From Sanderia malayensis (Eukaryota; Cnidaria; Scyphozoa; Semaeostomeae; Pelagiidae), in NCBI GenBank assembly GCA_013076295.1, contig RQOL01000677.1, positions 1 to 64,000 on the forward strand: a stretch of 64,000 bases of DNA, written 5' to 3'. The position numbers and the translations under genes are program-made. Positions 11,901 to 26,900 of the stretch are shown piece by piece. Positions within the stretch are counted from its first letter, which is position 1, and every line of letters begins with the position of its first letter. The notes under the pieces were generated by a model. That model did no database searches, had not been told where the DNA came from, and saw only the letters and a list, made by a program, of their open reading frames with translations.

Positions 11901-14900
11901 ATACTATCCCATTGACAAGGCATGACTAAAATGGCAAATAACGAGGATGCAAGTTGAAAAAAATTCTAAGTGTAAAAAATTTGTAGGACAATCCTTCACA
12001 AAATACATTGAGACTCGCAAAAATACAAGATAGCAGTACGTTTTTTGGCAAACGTTTGCACGAAAAATGATTCCCAGCACTCCCTTCCCCTGACTATGCA
12101 ATGTTGTCATTATTGTGGAAAGAAAACCTCATCATATCCTCAAAGAAGCTGAGAAACAACACCTAACCAACATTGATTGTTTGGGGGAGGGGAAAGACAA
12201 AGGCAGTCTCACAATTTATGTGGACGATTGTCTGAAATTTGGAACAACATTTGAAAAGGGTATGTAGCATTTGCAGTCTTGCAATTTCACATTACTTGTT
12301 GTAAAAAAAAAGCATTGCATGGGTGACACGTTTTTGGGGTAATGAGAAAGCAACTTCCAGGAACCAATGACAAAAAAGGGTAGCTGGGGTAAATGAGAAA
12401 AAGGGTACCTATTTCACACAAGATTTAGTTATTTCACCGAAAATGAATGTTTCTAAAGAAACAACATGATTCATCAGTTTTTACGTTAGACCAAACGCGT
12501 AAACAAAGGTTTTCTAGTGTCTTCAGTCATGTTTATTTCGACATTTGACCGAGTATACTTGCAGTTGGGACAATAGCTAATTTCACAATTTTACGCATAC
12601 AATAATTGTACTTACCAAACGATATGACAACGAAGAAGACACAAGAAAAACGGAGACGTCGCTGTTGCAAAATTCAACTTCTGAAGTATTGCCTGGAATT
12701 GGATTATAAATATCATGTGGCTATTGATACCCCACAGATTTGCAGGAAGTAATGGGAGTGTTGTGAGATTTTATATCACATATCACTGGTGAATGAGTTG
12801 GCTGAGAATTGGCGCGTTCTATTCATTTTTCAAATCAACAATAAGCACACGTTCTATTTGATAATGTCTGAATCTGATTTGCAAACGTCTCGTAGTGGAA
12901 AGAGGCAGTACCTGGTGACCTATTCCCAGGCTGATTACCACAAATTTGCAACAAGGGAAAGTTTCGGTATGATGTTGGAAAAGGAGTTTAACAGTGGGAA
13001 CAGCAAAGTAAAAGTGTCCCATTGGGCCTGTTGTAAAGAGATGCACGAAGCTGGTGGGTTTCACTATCACTGCTGTTTGAAGCTGACAGGGGTGAAAAAG
13101 TGGTTGAGTGTCAAGAGAGACATCACGAAGAATCACAACATTGTTGTCAATTTTTCTGACAGTCACAGTCATTACATCTATGCGTATCGATATGTGTGCA
13201 AGTCAGATACAGAAGTTGCACACAGTCCAGGTCATCCCGATTTGTCTGAAGTGGGATCTCCACGCACAAAAGCGTCCACCGCTGCGCTTCGTGAAGGCAG
13301 CAGAAAGCGCAGATCTGCATCACCAAATTCGCAGAAATGCACAAGCAGCAAAATCAAGAGGCGCCTTAGCAATCTTGAAGTTTGTGATTATGTTGTCGAA
13401 AACAACATTCACAATCTACAGGAGCTATTTGCAAAAGCAGATTCGCGTAAGCAAGAAGGTGAATGCGATTTGGCGATTTTTTGTTTTCCCGTGCTCAGAA
13501 AACATTAGATGAGCTTATCAGCAAGTCTTGGCTTTTAAAGACTGCATCAAGTGGTTTAGCTCTCCGCCAAGTTAGGAATTGATAAGGTGCGAGATGCTGC
13601 AAAAAATGGCTGCTTTCATGAATGTCATGGGAGCTGGATGGAGTGCGCCCTGGAGGTTTTAACCTTGAATGGAATAGATCCAGCTGTGTTTGCCAAATAC
13701 ATTCGCGATCTTTTGGTATTGGGGAGAGGAAAATTCCGTAACCTCATGATATATGGCCGGTCAAATTGCGCCAAAACATTCATGTTGAAGCCCCTAAAGA
13801 ATATATTTGGAGAAGGCCTTTTTGACAACCCAGCAAATGACAAATACGCCTGGGTGGGTGCTGACAAAGCAGAGGTGATATTGTTGCAAGACTTCCGATT
13901 CAGCAAGGAGGTCATTACGTGGAAAGACTTGCTACTGCTTCTTGAAGGTGAGACAGTGAAGCTGCCAGCTCCAAAGAATCACTTCACATCAGATGTAGTC
14001 ATTCAGTCTGATGTCCCTATATTCGCAACAGGAAAGTCTCCCATTGTTTACCGAGGACCCTTCAACGCGGAAGACGAGCGTGAAACAGACATGATGAACA
14101 GTCGGTGGAGGTTGGTGCATTTCAAGCATGTTTTTGAGGAGGAAAATCAGAAAAGAATAGCACCATGTGGTGCTTGTTTTGCAAAACTTGTTCTGTCATA
14201 AGAAAACTGACTTTAAAACATTATGGGACTGAAAGTTTGCAGAATGTAATGTTCTGCATTTAATGTTTCTTGCATTGTCTCCAACGCGTTACCAACGTGT
14301 TACCGACGAGTTACCATACGAGTTACCATTTTCTATATAGGCTTCACACCAGAGATTGACGTGTTACCACGAGTTACCATCGTTTTTAAAAGAACTTATC
14401 TCTTCCTTATTTTTATGGACTCTGTGGTAACTCGTGGTAACACGTCAACCACGGTCTGAAGCCTATATAGATAATGGTAACTCGTATGGTAACTCGTCGG
14501 TAACACGTCGGTAACACGCAGGAATAAAGAAAATATGCCTCACCTATAAATTATTCATCGTCATGACACCTTAATACTTAATTCGCTGGCCTTTTGCCTT
14601 CTTTACCATATCAATACGTTTATCCATAGATGCAATTGTTTTATCAATAATTTCGGGGAATAACTCAGTAGTCTGTTTAGCTCTTTCACAAAATTGCGAG
14701 TACGTCTCGTGCGTTATTCTGTTGTAAATGCATCTTCTCGCAGTTTTGACTTAACGTTGTGGAAAACATTTTCGATCGGATTGAGGTCAGGACTGCGAGC
14801 TGGGATCGTAAACTTTCTTGCCCCGACATCACACATGGCTTGTTGTGCCTTTCGGCTGTTCTGGGAAGGGTCACCATCTTGCAAGAAAAGTTTGCCTTTT

Positions 14901-17900
14901 ACGTTGCAGCTACGCTCAAAAAGTGAAGGGAACTGTTCTCTAATAAAGTCAGCGAACTTTTGCCATTCAACTGCCCTTCGTATTGTTCAGCTAAAACCAC
15001 ACCCCTTTTATAGGCAATTGCAACTAAAAAATTTGCCGTTCTACCACCACTCCCTGCGTGGGAACCCTTTGCAGTTTGATTGTAACTGAGACCATCGGAA
15101 GGTTTACGCCACGACATTGTTCTTGGTGCCAAAGACTGATCGTGGGGATTTACTTTGTGCGTAAAACCAACTCCATCTAAATAGAACGCTACATGATCCG
15201 TCCAAACGGACGGTGTCAATGACCTGCGAACCTTTTTAGCAAATTCATATCTAACTTTGAGATCTTTTCGACTCAAAACTCCCTTCTTCCTTGAATGGGA
15301 ATACTTAAATCCAGCTTTTCTCAACACGCGCCTCACTGTTTCATCCGAAATATCTGGTGACACACCAGCAAACACTTTCAGTCTCTTTGTTGTGAAATAC
15401 CCATAGTCTCTTCGCAAAATTTCAACCTGTCGCAGAATATTACGTTTGTCTCGAACAGTAAGTTTCGGGGGGCGACCTTTGTTATTTTTTCTTTTGTCAA
15501 CAGTTGTGTCCTCGATTGGTCGTTTCATATGTCTACAAATTGTTGCTTTGGAATATTTTCCATATTTTTTGACACCTGAAATTTCCCTCCATGTTTTATT
15601 TTGATCTTGGTGAAGATAGCGCCAGTGAATTGAAACAGCCAGTGGAACTCGGTTAAGTTTGCACTTGGGCTTCATGTTCCTATGTACGATTCTGTAACAT
15701 TTAAGAAAGCCCTATACTAATAATATGTTCAACTTGTTTTGCAATATGCACATTGGAAGTTGCAAACCGTTCAATTGATTATCTAAAATTCAGGTGCATA
15801 ATTGAGGTCCTGAAAGCATGCGTTTTTTCTCTCTTTTCTCAAGGTCAATGACAAAAGATAATGCAAAAATATTGGAAACAACAGGAATTGGTAAGTAACT
15901 CTATATTGGGCTTCGTTATGTGTTTTGATAAAAATTGTAGACGCCACAGTAATTGATTTGTATATGCCATTCCAACTAAGCAGTATGAAAGTAATTTCAG
16001 TTCCTCGTTCCCAAGGATTAGTCACCATTGAGCAACTTTTAAGCTTCGGTGCATGCAACAAAATCTTCACATTCCGCTTATACCCAAAACCCCCCAAAAC
16101 GTCCCAGGACTCCCTATAAACAATTAAATTTCAATATTCCGAACTATATCATCAGTTAGTCACTCTGTAATACTATCCCATTGACAAGGCATGACTAAAA
16201 TGGCAAATAACGAGGATGCAACTTGAAAAAAATTCTAAGTGTAAAAAATTTGTAGGACAATCCTTCACAAAATACATTGAGACTCGCAAAAATACAAGAT
16301 AGCAGTACGTTTTTTGGCAAACGTTTGCACGAAAAATGATTCCCAGCACTCCCTTCCCCTGACTATGCAATGTTGTCATTATTGTGGAAAGAAAACCTCA
16401 TCATATCCTCAAAGAAGCTGAGAAACAACACCTAACCAACATTGATTGTTTGGGGAGGGGAAAGACAAAGGCAGTCTCACAATTTATGTGGACGATTGTC
16501 TGAAATTTGGAACAACATTTGAAAAGGGTATGTAGCATTTGCAGTCTTGCAATTTCACATTACTTGTTGTAAAAAAAAGCATTGCATGGGTGACACGTTT
16601 TTGGGGTAATGAGAAAGCAACTTCCAGGAACCAATGACAAAAAAGGGTAGCTGGGGTAAATGAGAAAAAGGGTACCTATTTCACACAAGATTTAGTTATT
16701 TCACCGAAAATGAATGTTTCTAAAGAAACAACATGATTCATCAGTTTTTACGTTAGACCAAACGCGTAAACAAAGGTTTTCTAGTGTCTTCAGTCATGTT
16801 TATTTCGACATTTGACCGAGTATACTTGCAGTTGGGACAATAGCTAATTTCACAATTTTACGCATACAATAATTGTACTTACCAAACGATATGACAACGA
16901 AGAAGACACAAGAAAAACGGAGACGTCGCTGTTGCAAAATTCAACTTCTGAAGTATTGCCTGGAATTGGATTATAAATATCATGTGGCTATTGATACCCC
17001 ACAGATTTGCAGGAAGTAATGGGAGTGTTGTGAGATTTTATATCACATATCACTGGTGAATGAGTTGGCTGAGAATTGGCGCGTTCTATTCATTTTTTCA
17101 AATCAACAATAAGCACACGTTCTATTTGATAATGTCTGAATCTGATTTGCAAACGTCTCGTAGTGGAAAGAGGCAGTACCTGGTGACCTATTCCCAGGCT
17201 GATTACCACAAATTTGCAACAAGGGAAAGTTTCGGTATGATGTTGGAAAAGGAGTTTAACAGTGGGAACAGCAAAGTAAAAGTGTCCCATTGGGCCTGTT
17301 GTAAAGAGATGCACGAAGCTGGTGGGTTTCACTATCACTGCTGTTTGAAGCTGACAGGGGTGAAAAAGTGGTTGAGTGTCAAGAGAGACATCACGAAGAA
17401 TCACATCATTGTTGTCAATTTTTCTGACAGTCACAGTCATTACATCTATGCGTATCGATATGTGTGCAAGTCAGATACAGAAGTTGCACACAGTCCAGGT
17501 CATCCCGATTTGTCTGAAGTGGGATCTCCACGCACAAAAGCGTCCACCGCTGCGCTTCGTGAAGGCAGCAGAAAGCGCAGATCTGCATCACCAAATTCGC
17601 AGAAATGCACAAGCAGCAAAATCAAGAGGCGCCTTAGCAATCTTGAAGTTTGTGATTATGTTGTCGAAAACAACATTCACAATCTACAGGAGCTATTTGC
17701 AAAAGCAGATTCGCGTAAGCAAGAAGGTGAATGCGATTTGGCGATTTTTTTGTTTTCCCGTGCTCAGAAAACATTAGATGAGCTTATCAGCAAGTCTTGG
17801 CTTTTAAAGACTGCATCAAGTGGTTTAGCTCTCCGCCAAGTTAGCGGAATTGATAAGGTGCGAGATGCTGCAAAAAATGGCTGCTTTCATGAATGTCATG

Positions 17901-20900
17901 GGAGCTGGATGGAGTGCGCCCTGGAGGTTTTAACCTTGAATGGAATAGATCCAGCTGTGTTTGCCAAATACATTCGCGATCTTTTGGTATTGGGAGAGGA
18001 AAATTCCGTAACCTCATGATATATGGCCGGTCAAATTGCGCCAAAACATTCATGTTGAAGCCCCTAAAGAATATATTTGGAGAAGGCCTTTTTGACAACC
18101 CAGCAAATGACAAATACGCCTGGGTGGGTGCTGACAAAGCAGAGGTGATATTGTTGCAAGACTTCCGATTCAGCAAGGAGGTCATTACGTGGAAAGACTT
18201 GCTACTGCTTCTTGAAGGTGAGACAGTGAAGCTGCCAGCTCCAAAGAATCACTTCACATCAGATGTAGTCATTCAGTCTGATGTCCCTATATTCGCAACA
18301 GGAAAGTCTCCCATTGTTTACCGAGGACCCTTCAACGCGGAAGACGAGCGTGAAACAGACATGATGAACAGTCGGTGGAGGTTGGTGCATTTCAAGCATG
18401 TTTTTGAGGAGGAAAATCAGAAAAGAATAGCACCATGTGGTGCTTGTTTTGCAAAACTTGTTCTGTCATAAGAAAACTGACTTTAAAACATTATGGACTG
18501 AAAGTTTGCAGAATGTAATGTTCTGCATTTAATGTTTCTTGCATTGTCTCCAACGCGTTACCAACGTGTTACCGACGAGTTACATACGAGTTACCACATT
18601 TTCTATATAGGCTTTACACCAGAGATTGACGTGTTACCACGAGTTACCATCGTTTTTAAAAGAACTTATCTCTTCCTTATTTTATGGACTCTGTGGTAAC
18701 TCGTGGTAACACGTCAACCACGGTCTGAAGCCTATATAGATAATGGTAACTCGTATGGTAACTCGTCGGTAACACGTCGGTAACACGCAGGAATAAAGAA
18801 AATATGCCTCACCTATAAATTATTCATCGTCATGACACCTTAATACTTAATTCGCTGGCCTTTTGCCTTCTTTACCATATCAATACGTTTATCCATAGAT
18901 GCAATTGTTTTATCAATAATTTCGGGGGAATAACTCAGTAGAGTCTGTTTAGCTCTTTCACAAAATTGCGAGTACGTCTCGTGCGTTATTCTGTTGGTAA
19001 ATGCATCTTCTCGCAGTTTTGACTTAACGTTGTGGAAAAATTTTCGATCGGATTGAGGTCAGGACTGCGAGGTGGGATCGTAAACTTTCTTGCCCCGACA
19101 TCACACATGGCTTGTTGTGCCTTTCGGCTGTTCTGGGAAGGGTCACCATCTTGCAAGAAAAGTTTGCCTTTTACGTTGCAGCTACGCTCAAAAAGTGAAG
19201 GGAACTGTTCTCTAATAAAGTCAGCGAACTTTTGCCATTCAACTGCCCTTCGTATTGTTCAACTAAAACCACACCCCTTTTATAGGCAATTGCAACTAAA
19301 AAATTTGCCGTTCTACCACCACTCCCTGCGTGGGAACCCTTTGCAGTTTGATTGTAACTGAGACCATCGGAAGGTTTACGCCACGACATTGTTCTTGGTG
19401 CCAAAGACTGATCGTGGGGATTTACTTTGTGCGTAAAACCAACTCCATCTAAATAGAACGCTACATGATCCGTCCAAACGGACGGTGTCAATGACCTGCG
19501 AACCTTTTTAGCAAATTCATATCTAACTTTGAGATCTTTTCGACTCAAAACTCCCTTCTTCCTTGAATGGGAATACTTAAATCCAGCTTTTCTCAACACG
19601 CGCCTCACTGTTTCATCCGAAATATCTGGTGACACACCAGCAAACACTTTCAGTCTCTTTGTTGTGAAATACCCATAGTCTCTTCGCAAAATTTCAACCT
19701 GTCGCAGAATATTACGTTTGTCTCGAACAGTAAGTTTCGGGGGGCGACCTTTGTTATTTTTTCTTTTGTCAACAGTTGTGTCCTCGATTGGTCGTTTCAT
19801 ATGTCTACAAATTGTTGCTTTGGAATATTTTCCATATTTTTTGACACCTGAAATTTCCCTCCATGTTTTATTTTGATCTTGGTGAAGATAGCGCCAGTGA
19901 ATTGAAACAGCCAGTGGAACTCGGTTAAGTTTGCACTTGGGCTTCATGTTCCTATGTACGATTCTGTAACATTTAAGAAAGCCCTATACTAATAATATGT
20001 TCACACTTGTTGCTAAGTGCAATATGCACATTAAGGAAGTTGCAAACCGTTCAATTGATTATCTAAAATTCAGGTGCATAATTGAGGTCCTGAAAGCATG
20101 CGTTTTTTCTCTCTTTTCTCAAGGTCAATGACAAAAGATAATGCAAAAATATTGGAAACAACAGGAATTGGTAAGTAACTCTTATATTGGGCTTCATTAT
20201 GTGTTTTGATAAAAATTGTAGACGCCACAGTAATTGATTTGTATATGCCATTCCAACTAAGCAGTATGAAAGTAATTTCAGTTCCTCGTTCCCAAGGATT
20301 AGTCACCATTGAGCAACTTTTAAGCTTGGTGCATGCAACAAAATCTTCACATTCCGCTTATACCCCAAAATTCCCCCCAAAAACGTCCCAGGACTCCCTA
20401 TAAACAATTAAATTTCAATATTCCAAACTATAACATCAGTTAGTCACTCTGTAATACTATCCCATTGACAAGGCATGACTAAAATGGCAAATAACGAGGA
20501 TGCAAGTTGAAAAAAATTCTAAGTGTAAAAAATTTGTAGGACAATCCTTCACAAAATACATTGAGACTCGCAAAAATACAAGATAGCAGTACGTTTTTTG
20601 GCAAACGTTTGCACGAAAAATGATTCCCAGCACTCCCTTCCCCTGACTATGCAATGTTGTCATTATTGTGGAAAGAAAACCTCATCATATCCTCAAAGAA
20701 GCTGAGAAACAACACCTAACCAACATTGATTGTTTGGGGGAGGGGAAAGACAAAGGCAGTCTCACAATTTATGTGGACGATTGTCTGAAATTTGGAACAA
20801 CATTTGAAAAGGGTATGTAGCATTTGCAGTCTTGCAATTTCACATTACTTGTTGTAAAAAAAAAAGCATTGCATGGGTGACACGTTTTTGGGGTAATGAG

Positions 20901-23900
20901 AAAGCAACTTCCAGGAACCAATGACAAAAAAGGGTAGCTGGGGTAAATGAGAAAAAGGGTACCTATTTCACACAAGATTTAGTTTTTCACCGAAAATGAA
21001 TGTTTCTAAAGAAACAACATGATTCATCAGTTTTTACGTTAGACCAACGCGTAAACAAAGGTTTTCTAGTGTCTTCAGTCATGTTTATTTCGACATTTGA
21101 CCGAGTATACTTGCAGTTGGGACAATAGCTAATTTCACAATTTTACGCATACAATAATTGTACTTACCAAACGATATGACAACGAAGAAGACACAAGAAA
21201 ACGGAGACGTCGCTGTTGCAAAATTCAACTTCTGAAGTATTGCCTGGAATTGGATTATAAATATCATGTGGCTATTGATACCCCACAGATTTGCAGGAAG
21301 TAATGGGAGTGTTGTGAGATTTTATATCACATATCACTGGTGAATGAGTTGGCTGAGAATTGGCGCGTTCTATTCATTTTTTCAAATCAACAATAAGCAC
21401 ACGTTCTATTTGATAATGTCTGAATCTGATTTGCAAACGTCTCGTAGTGGAAAGAGGCAGTACCTGGTGACCTATTCCCAGGCTGATTACCACAAATTTG
21501 CAACAAGGGAAAGTTTCGGTATGATGTTGGAAAAGGAGTTTAACAGTGGGAACAGCAAAGTAAAAGTGTCCCATTGGGCCTGTTGTAAAGAGATGCACGA
21601 AGCTGGTGGGTTTCACTATCACTGCTGTTTGAAGCTGACAGGGGTGAAAAAGTGGTTGAGTGTCAAGAGAGACATCACGAAGAATCACAACATTGTTGTC
21701 AATTTTTCTGACAGTCACAGTCATTACATCTATGCGTATCGATATGTGTGCAAGTCAGATACAGAAGTTGCACACAGTCCAGGTCATCCCGATTTGTCTG
21801 AAGTGGGATCTCCACGCACAAAAGCGTCCACCGCTGCGCTTCGTGAAGGCAGCAGAAAGCGCAGATCTGCATCACCAAATTCGCAGAAATGCACAAGCAG
21901 CAAAATCAAGAGGCGCCTTAGCAATCTTGAAGTTTGTGATTATGTTGTCGAAAACAACATTCACAATCTACAGGAGCTATTTGCAAAAGCAGATTCGCGT
22001 AAGCAAGAAGGTGAATGCGATTTGGCGATTTTTTTGTTTTCCCGTGCTCAGAAAACATTAGATGAGCTTATCAGCAAGTCTTGGCTTTTAAAGACTGCAT
22101 CAAGTGGTTTAGCTCTCCGCCAAGTTAGCGGAATTGATAAGGTGGAGATGCTGCAAAAAATGGCTGCTTTCATGAATGTCATGGGAGCTGGATGGAGTGC
22201 GCCCTGGAGGTTTTAACCTTGAATGGAATAGATCCAGCTGTGTTTGCCAAATACATTCGCGATCTTTTGGTATTGGGGAGAGGAAAATTCCGTAACCTCA
22301 TGATATATGGCCGGTCAAATTGCCCAAAACATTCATGTTGAAGCCCCTAAAGAATATATTTGGAGAAGGCCTTTTTGACAACCCAGCAAATGACAAATAC
22401 GCCTGGGTGGGTGCTGACAAAGCAGAGGTGATATTGTTGCAAGACTTCCGATTCAGCAAGGAGGTCATTACGTGGAAAGACTTGCTACTGCTTCTTGAAG
22501 GTGAGACAGTGAAGCTGCCAGCTCCAAAGAATCACTTCACATCAGATGTAGTCATTCAGTCTGATGTCCCTATATTCGCAACAGGAAAGTCTCCCATTGT
22601 TTACCGAGGACCCTTCAACGCGGAAGACGAGCGTGAAACAGACATGATGAACAGTCGGTGGAGGTTGGTGCATTTCAAGCATGTTTTTGAGGAGGAAAAT
22701 CAGAAAAGAATAGCACCATGTGGTGCTTGTTTTGCAAAACTTGTTCTGTCATAAGAAAACTGACTTTAAAACATTATGGGACTGAAAGTTTGCAGAATGT
22801 AATGTTCTGCATTTAATGTTTCTTGCATTGTCTCCAACGCGTTACCAACGTGTTACCGACGAGTTACCATACGAGTTACCATTTTCTATATAGGCTTACA
22901 CCAGAGATTGACGTGTTACCACGAGTTACCATCGTTTTTAAAAGAACTTATCTCTTCCTTATTTTTATGGACTCTGTGGTAACTCGTGGTAACACGTCAA
23001 CCACGGTCTGAAGCCTATATAGATAATGGTAACTCGTATGGTAACTCGTCGGTAACACGTCGGTAACACGCAGGAATAAAGAAAATATGCCTCACCTATA
23101 AATTATTCATCGTCATGACACCTTAATACTTAATTCGCTGGCCTTTTGCCTTCTTTACCATATCAATACGTTTATCCATAGATGCAATTGTTTTATCAAT
23201 AATTTCGGGGGAATAACTCAGTAGAGTCTGTTTAGCTCTTTCACAAAATTGCGAGTACGTCTCGTGCGTTATTCTGTTGGTAAATGCATCTTCTCGCAGT
23301 TTTGACTTAACGTTGTGGAACAAATTTTCGATCGGATTGAGGTCAGGACTGCGAGGTGGGATCGTAAACTTTCTTGCCCCGACATCACACATGGCTTGTT
23401 GTGCCTTTCGGCTGTTCTGGGAAGGGTCACCATCTTGCAAGAAAAGTTTGCCTTTTACGTTGCAGCTACGCTCAAAAAGTGAAGGGAACTGTTCTCTAAT
23501 AAAGTCAGCGAACTTTTGGCCATTCAACTGCCCTTCGTATTGTTCAACTAAAACCACACCCCTTTTATAGGCAATTGCAACTAAAAAATTTGCCGTTCTA
23601 CCACCACTCCCTGCGTGGGAACCCTTTGCAGTTTGATTGTAACTGAGACCATCGGAAGGTTTACGCCACGACATTGTTCTTGGTGCCAAAGACTGATCGT
23701 GGGGATTTACTTTGTGCGTAAAACCAACTCCATCTAAATAGAACGCTACATGATCCGTCCAAACGGACGGTGTCAATGACCTGCGAACCTTTTTAGCAAA
23801 TTCATATCTAACTTTGAGATCTTTTCGACTCAAAACTCCCTTCTTCTTGAATGGGAATACTTAAATCCAGCTTTTCTCAACACGCGCCTCACTGTTTCAT

Positions 23901-26900
23901 CCGAAATATCTGGTGACACACCAGCAAACACTTTCAGTCTCTTTGTTGTGAAATACCCATAGTCTCTTCGCAAAATTTCAACCTGTCGCAGAATATTACG
24001 TTTGTCTCGAACAGTAAGTTTCGGGGGGCGACCTTTTGTTATTTTTTCTTTTGTCAACAGTTGTGTCCTCGATTGGTCGTTTCATATGTCTACAAATTGT
24101 TGCTTTGGAATATTTTCCATATTTTTTGACACCTGAAATTTCCCTCCATGTTTTATTTTGATCTTGGTGAAGATAGCGCCAGTGAATTGAAACAGCCAGT
24201 GGAACTCGGTTAAGTTTGCACTTGGGCTTCATGTTCCTATGTACGATTCTGTAACATTTAAGAAAGCCCTATACTAATAATATGTTCACACTTGTTGCTA
24301 GTGCAATATGCACATTAAGGAAGTTGCAAACCGTTCAATTGATTATCTAAAATTCAGGTGCATAATTGAGGTCCTGAAAGCATGCGTTTTTCTCTCTTTT
24401 CTCAAGGTCAATGACAAAGATAATGCAAAAATATTGGAAACAACAGGAATTGGTAAGTAACTCTTATATTGGGCTTCGTTATGTGTTTTGATAAAAATTG
24501 TAGACGCCACAGTAATTGATTTGTATATGCCATTCCAACTAAGCAGTATGAAAGTAATTTCAGTTCCTCGTTCCCAAGGATTAGTCACCATTGAGCAACT
24601 TTTAAGCTTCGGTGCATGCAACAAAATCTTCACATTCCGCTTATACCCCAAAATTCCCCCCAAAAACGTCCCAGGACTCCTATAAACAATTAAATTTCAA
24701 TATTCCAAACTATAACATCAGTTAGTCACTCTGTATACTATCCCATTGACAAGGCATGACTAAAATGGCAAATAACGAGGATGCAAGTTGAAAAAATTCT
24801 AAGTGTAAAAAATTTGTAGGACAATCCTTCACAAAATACATTGAGACTCGCAAAAATACAAGATAGCAGTACGTTTTTTGGCAAACGTTTGCACGAAAAA
24901 TGATTCCCAAGCACTCCCTTCCCCTGACTATGCAATGTTGTCATTATTGTGGAAAGAAAACCTCATCATATCCTCAAAGATGCTGAGAAACAACACCTAA
25001 CCAACATTGATTGTTTGTTGGGGGAGGGGAAAGACAAAGGCAGTCTCACAATTTATGTGGACGATTGTCTGAAATTTGGAACAACATTTGAAAAGGGTAT
25101 GTAGCATTTGCAGTCTTGCAATTTCACATTACTTGTTGTAAAAAAAAAAGCATTGCATGGGTGACACGTTTTTGGGGTAAATGAGAAAGCAACTTCCAGG
25201 AACCAATGACAAAAAAGGGTAGCTGGGGTAAATGAGAAAAAGGGTACCTATTTCACACAAGATTTAGTTATTTCACCGAAAATGAATGTTTCTAAAGAAA
25301 CAACATGATTCATCAGTTTTTACGTTAGACCAAGCGCGTAAACAAAGGTTTTCTAGTGTCTTCAGTCATGTTTATTTCGACTTGACCGAGTATACTTGCA
25401 GTTGGGACAATAGCTAATTTCACAATTTTACGCATACAATAATTGTACTTACCAAACGATATGACAACGAAGAAGACACAAGAAAAACGGAGACGTCGCT
25501 GTTGCAAAATTCAACTTCTGAAGTATTGCCTGGAATTGGATTATAAATATCATGTGGCTATTGATACCCCACAGATTTGCAGGAAGTAATGGGAGTGTTG
25601 TGAGATTTTATATCACATATCACTGGTGAATGAGTTGGCTGAGAATTGGCGCGTTCTATTCATTTTTTCAAATCAACAATAAGCACCACGTTCTATTTGA
25701 TAATGTCTGAATCTGATTTGCAAACGTCTCGTAGTGGAAAGAGGCAGTACCTGGTGACCTATTCCCAGGCTCATTACCACAAATTTGCAACAAGGGAAAG
25801 TTTCGGTATGATGTTGGAAAAGGAGTTTAACAGTGGGAACAGCAAAGTAAAAGTGTCCCATTGGGCCTGTTGTAAAGAGATGCACGAAACTGGTGGGTTC
25901 ACTATCACTGCTGTTTGAAGCTGACAGGGGTGAAAAAGTGGTTGAGTGTCAAGAGAGACATCACGAAGAATCACACATTGTTGTCAATTTTTCTGACAGT
26001 CACAGTCATTACATCTATGCGTATCGATATGTGTGCAAGTCAGATACAGAAGTTGCACACAGTCCAGGTCATCCCGATTTGTCTGAAGTGGGATCTCCAC
26101 GCACAAAAGCGTCCACCGCTGCGCTTCGTGAAGGCAGCAGAAAGCGCAGATCTGCATCACCAAATTCGCAGAAATGAACAAGCCAGCAAAATCAAGAGGC
26201 GCCTTAGCTATCTTGAAGTTTGTGATTATGTTGTCGAAAACAACATTCACAATCTACAGGAGCTATTTGCAAAAGCAGATTCGCGTAAGCAAGAAGGTGA
26301 ATGCGATTTGGCGATTTTTTTGTTTTCCCGTGCTCAGAAACATTAGATGAGCTTATCAGCAAGTCTTGGCTTTTAAAGACTGCATCAAGTGGTTTAGCTC
26401 TCCGCCAAGTTAGCGGAATTGATAAGGTGCGAGATGCTGCAAAAAATGGCTGCTTTCATGAATGTCATGGGAGCTGGATGGAGTGCGCCCTGGAGGTTTT
26501 AACCTTGAATGGAATAGATCCAGCTGTGTTTGCCAAATACATTCGCGATCTTTTGGTATTGGAGAGAGGAAAATTCCGTAACCTCATGATATATGGCCGG
26601 TCAAATTGCCCCAAAACATTCATGTTGAAGCCCCTAAAGAATATATTTGGAGAAGGCCTTTTTGACAACCCAGCAAATGACAAATACGCCTGGGTGGGTG
26701 CTGACAAAGCAGAGGTGATATTGTTGCAAGACTTCCGATTCAGCAAGGAGGTCATTACGTGGAAAGACTTGCTACTGCTTCTTGAAGGTGAGACAGTGAA
26801 GCTGCCAGCTCCAAAGAATCACTTCACATCAGATGTAGTCATTCAGTCTGATGTCCCTATATTCGCAACAGGAAAGTCTCCCATTGTTTACCGAGGACCC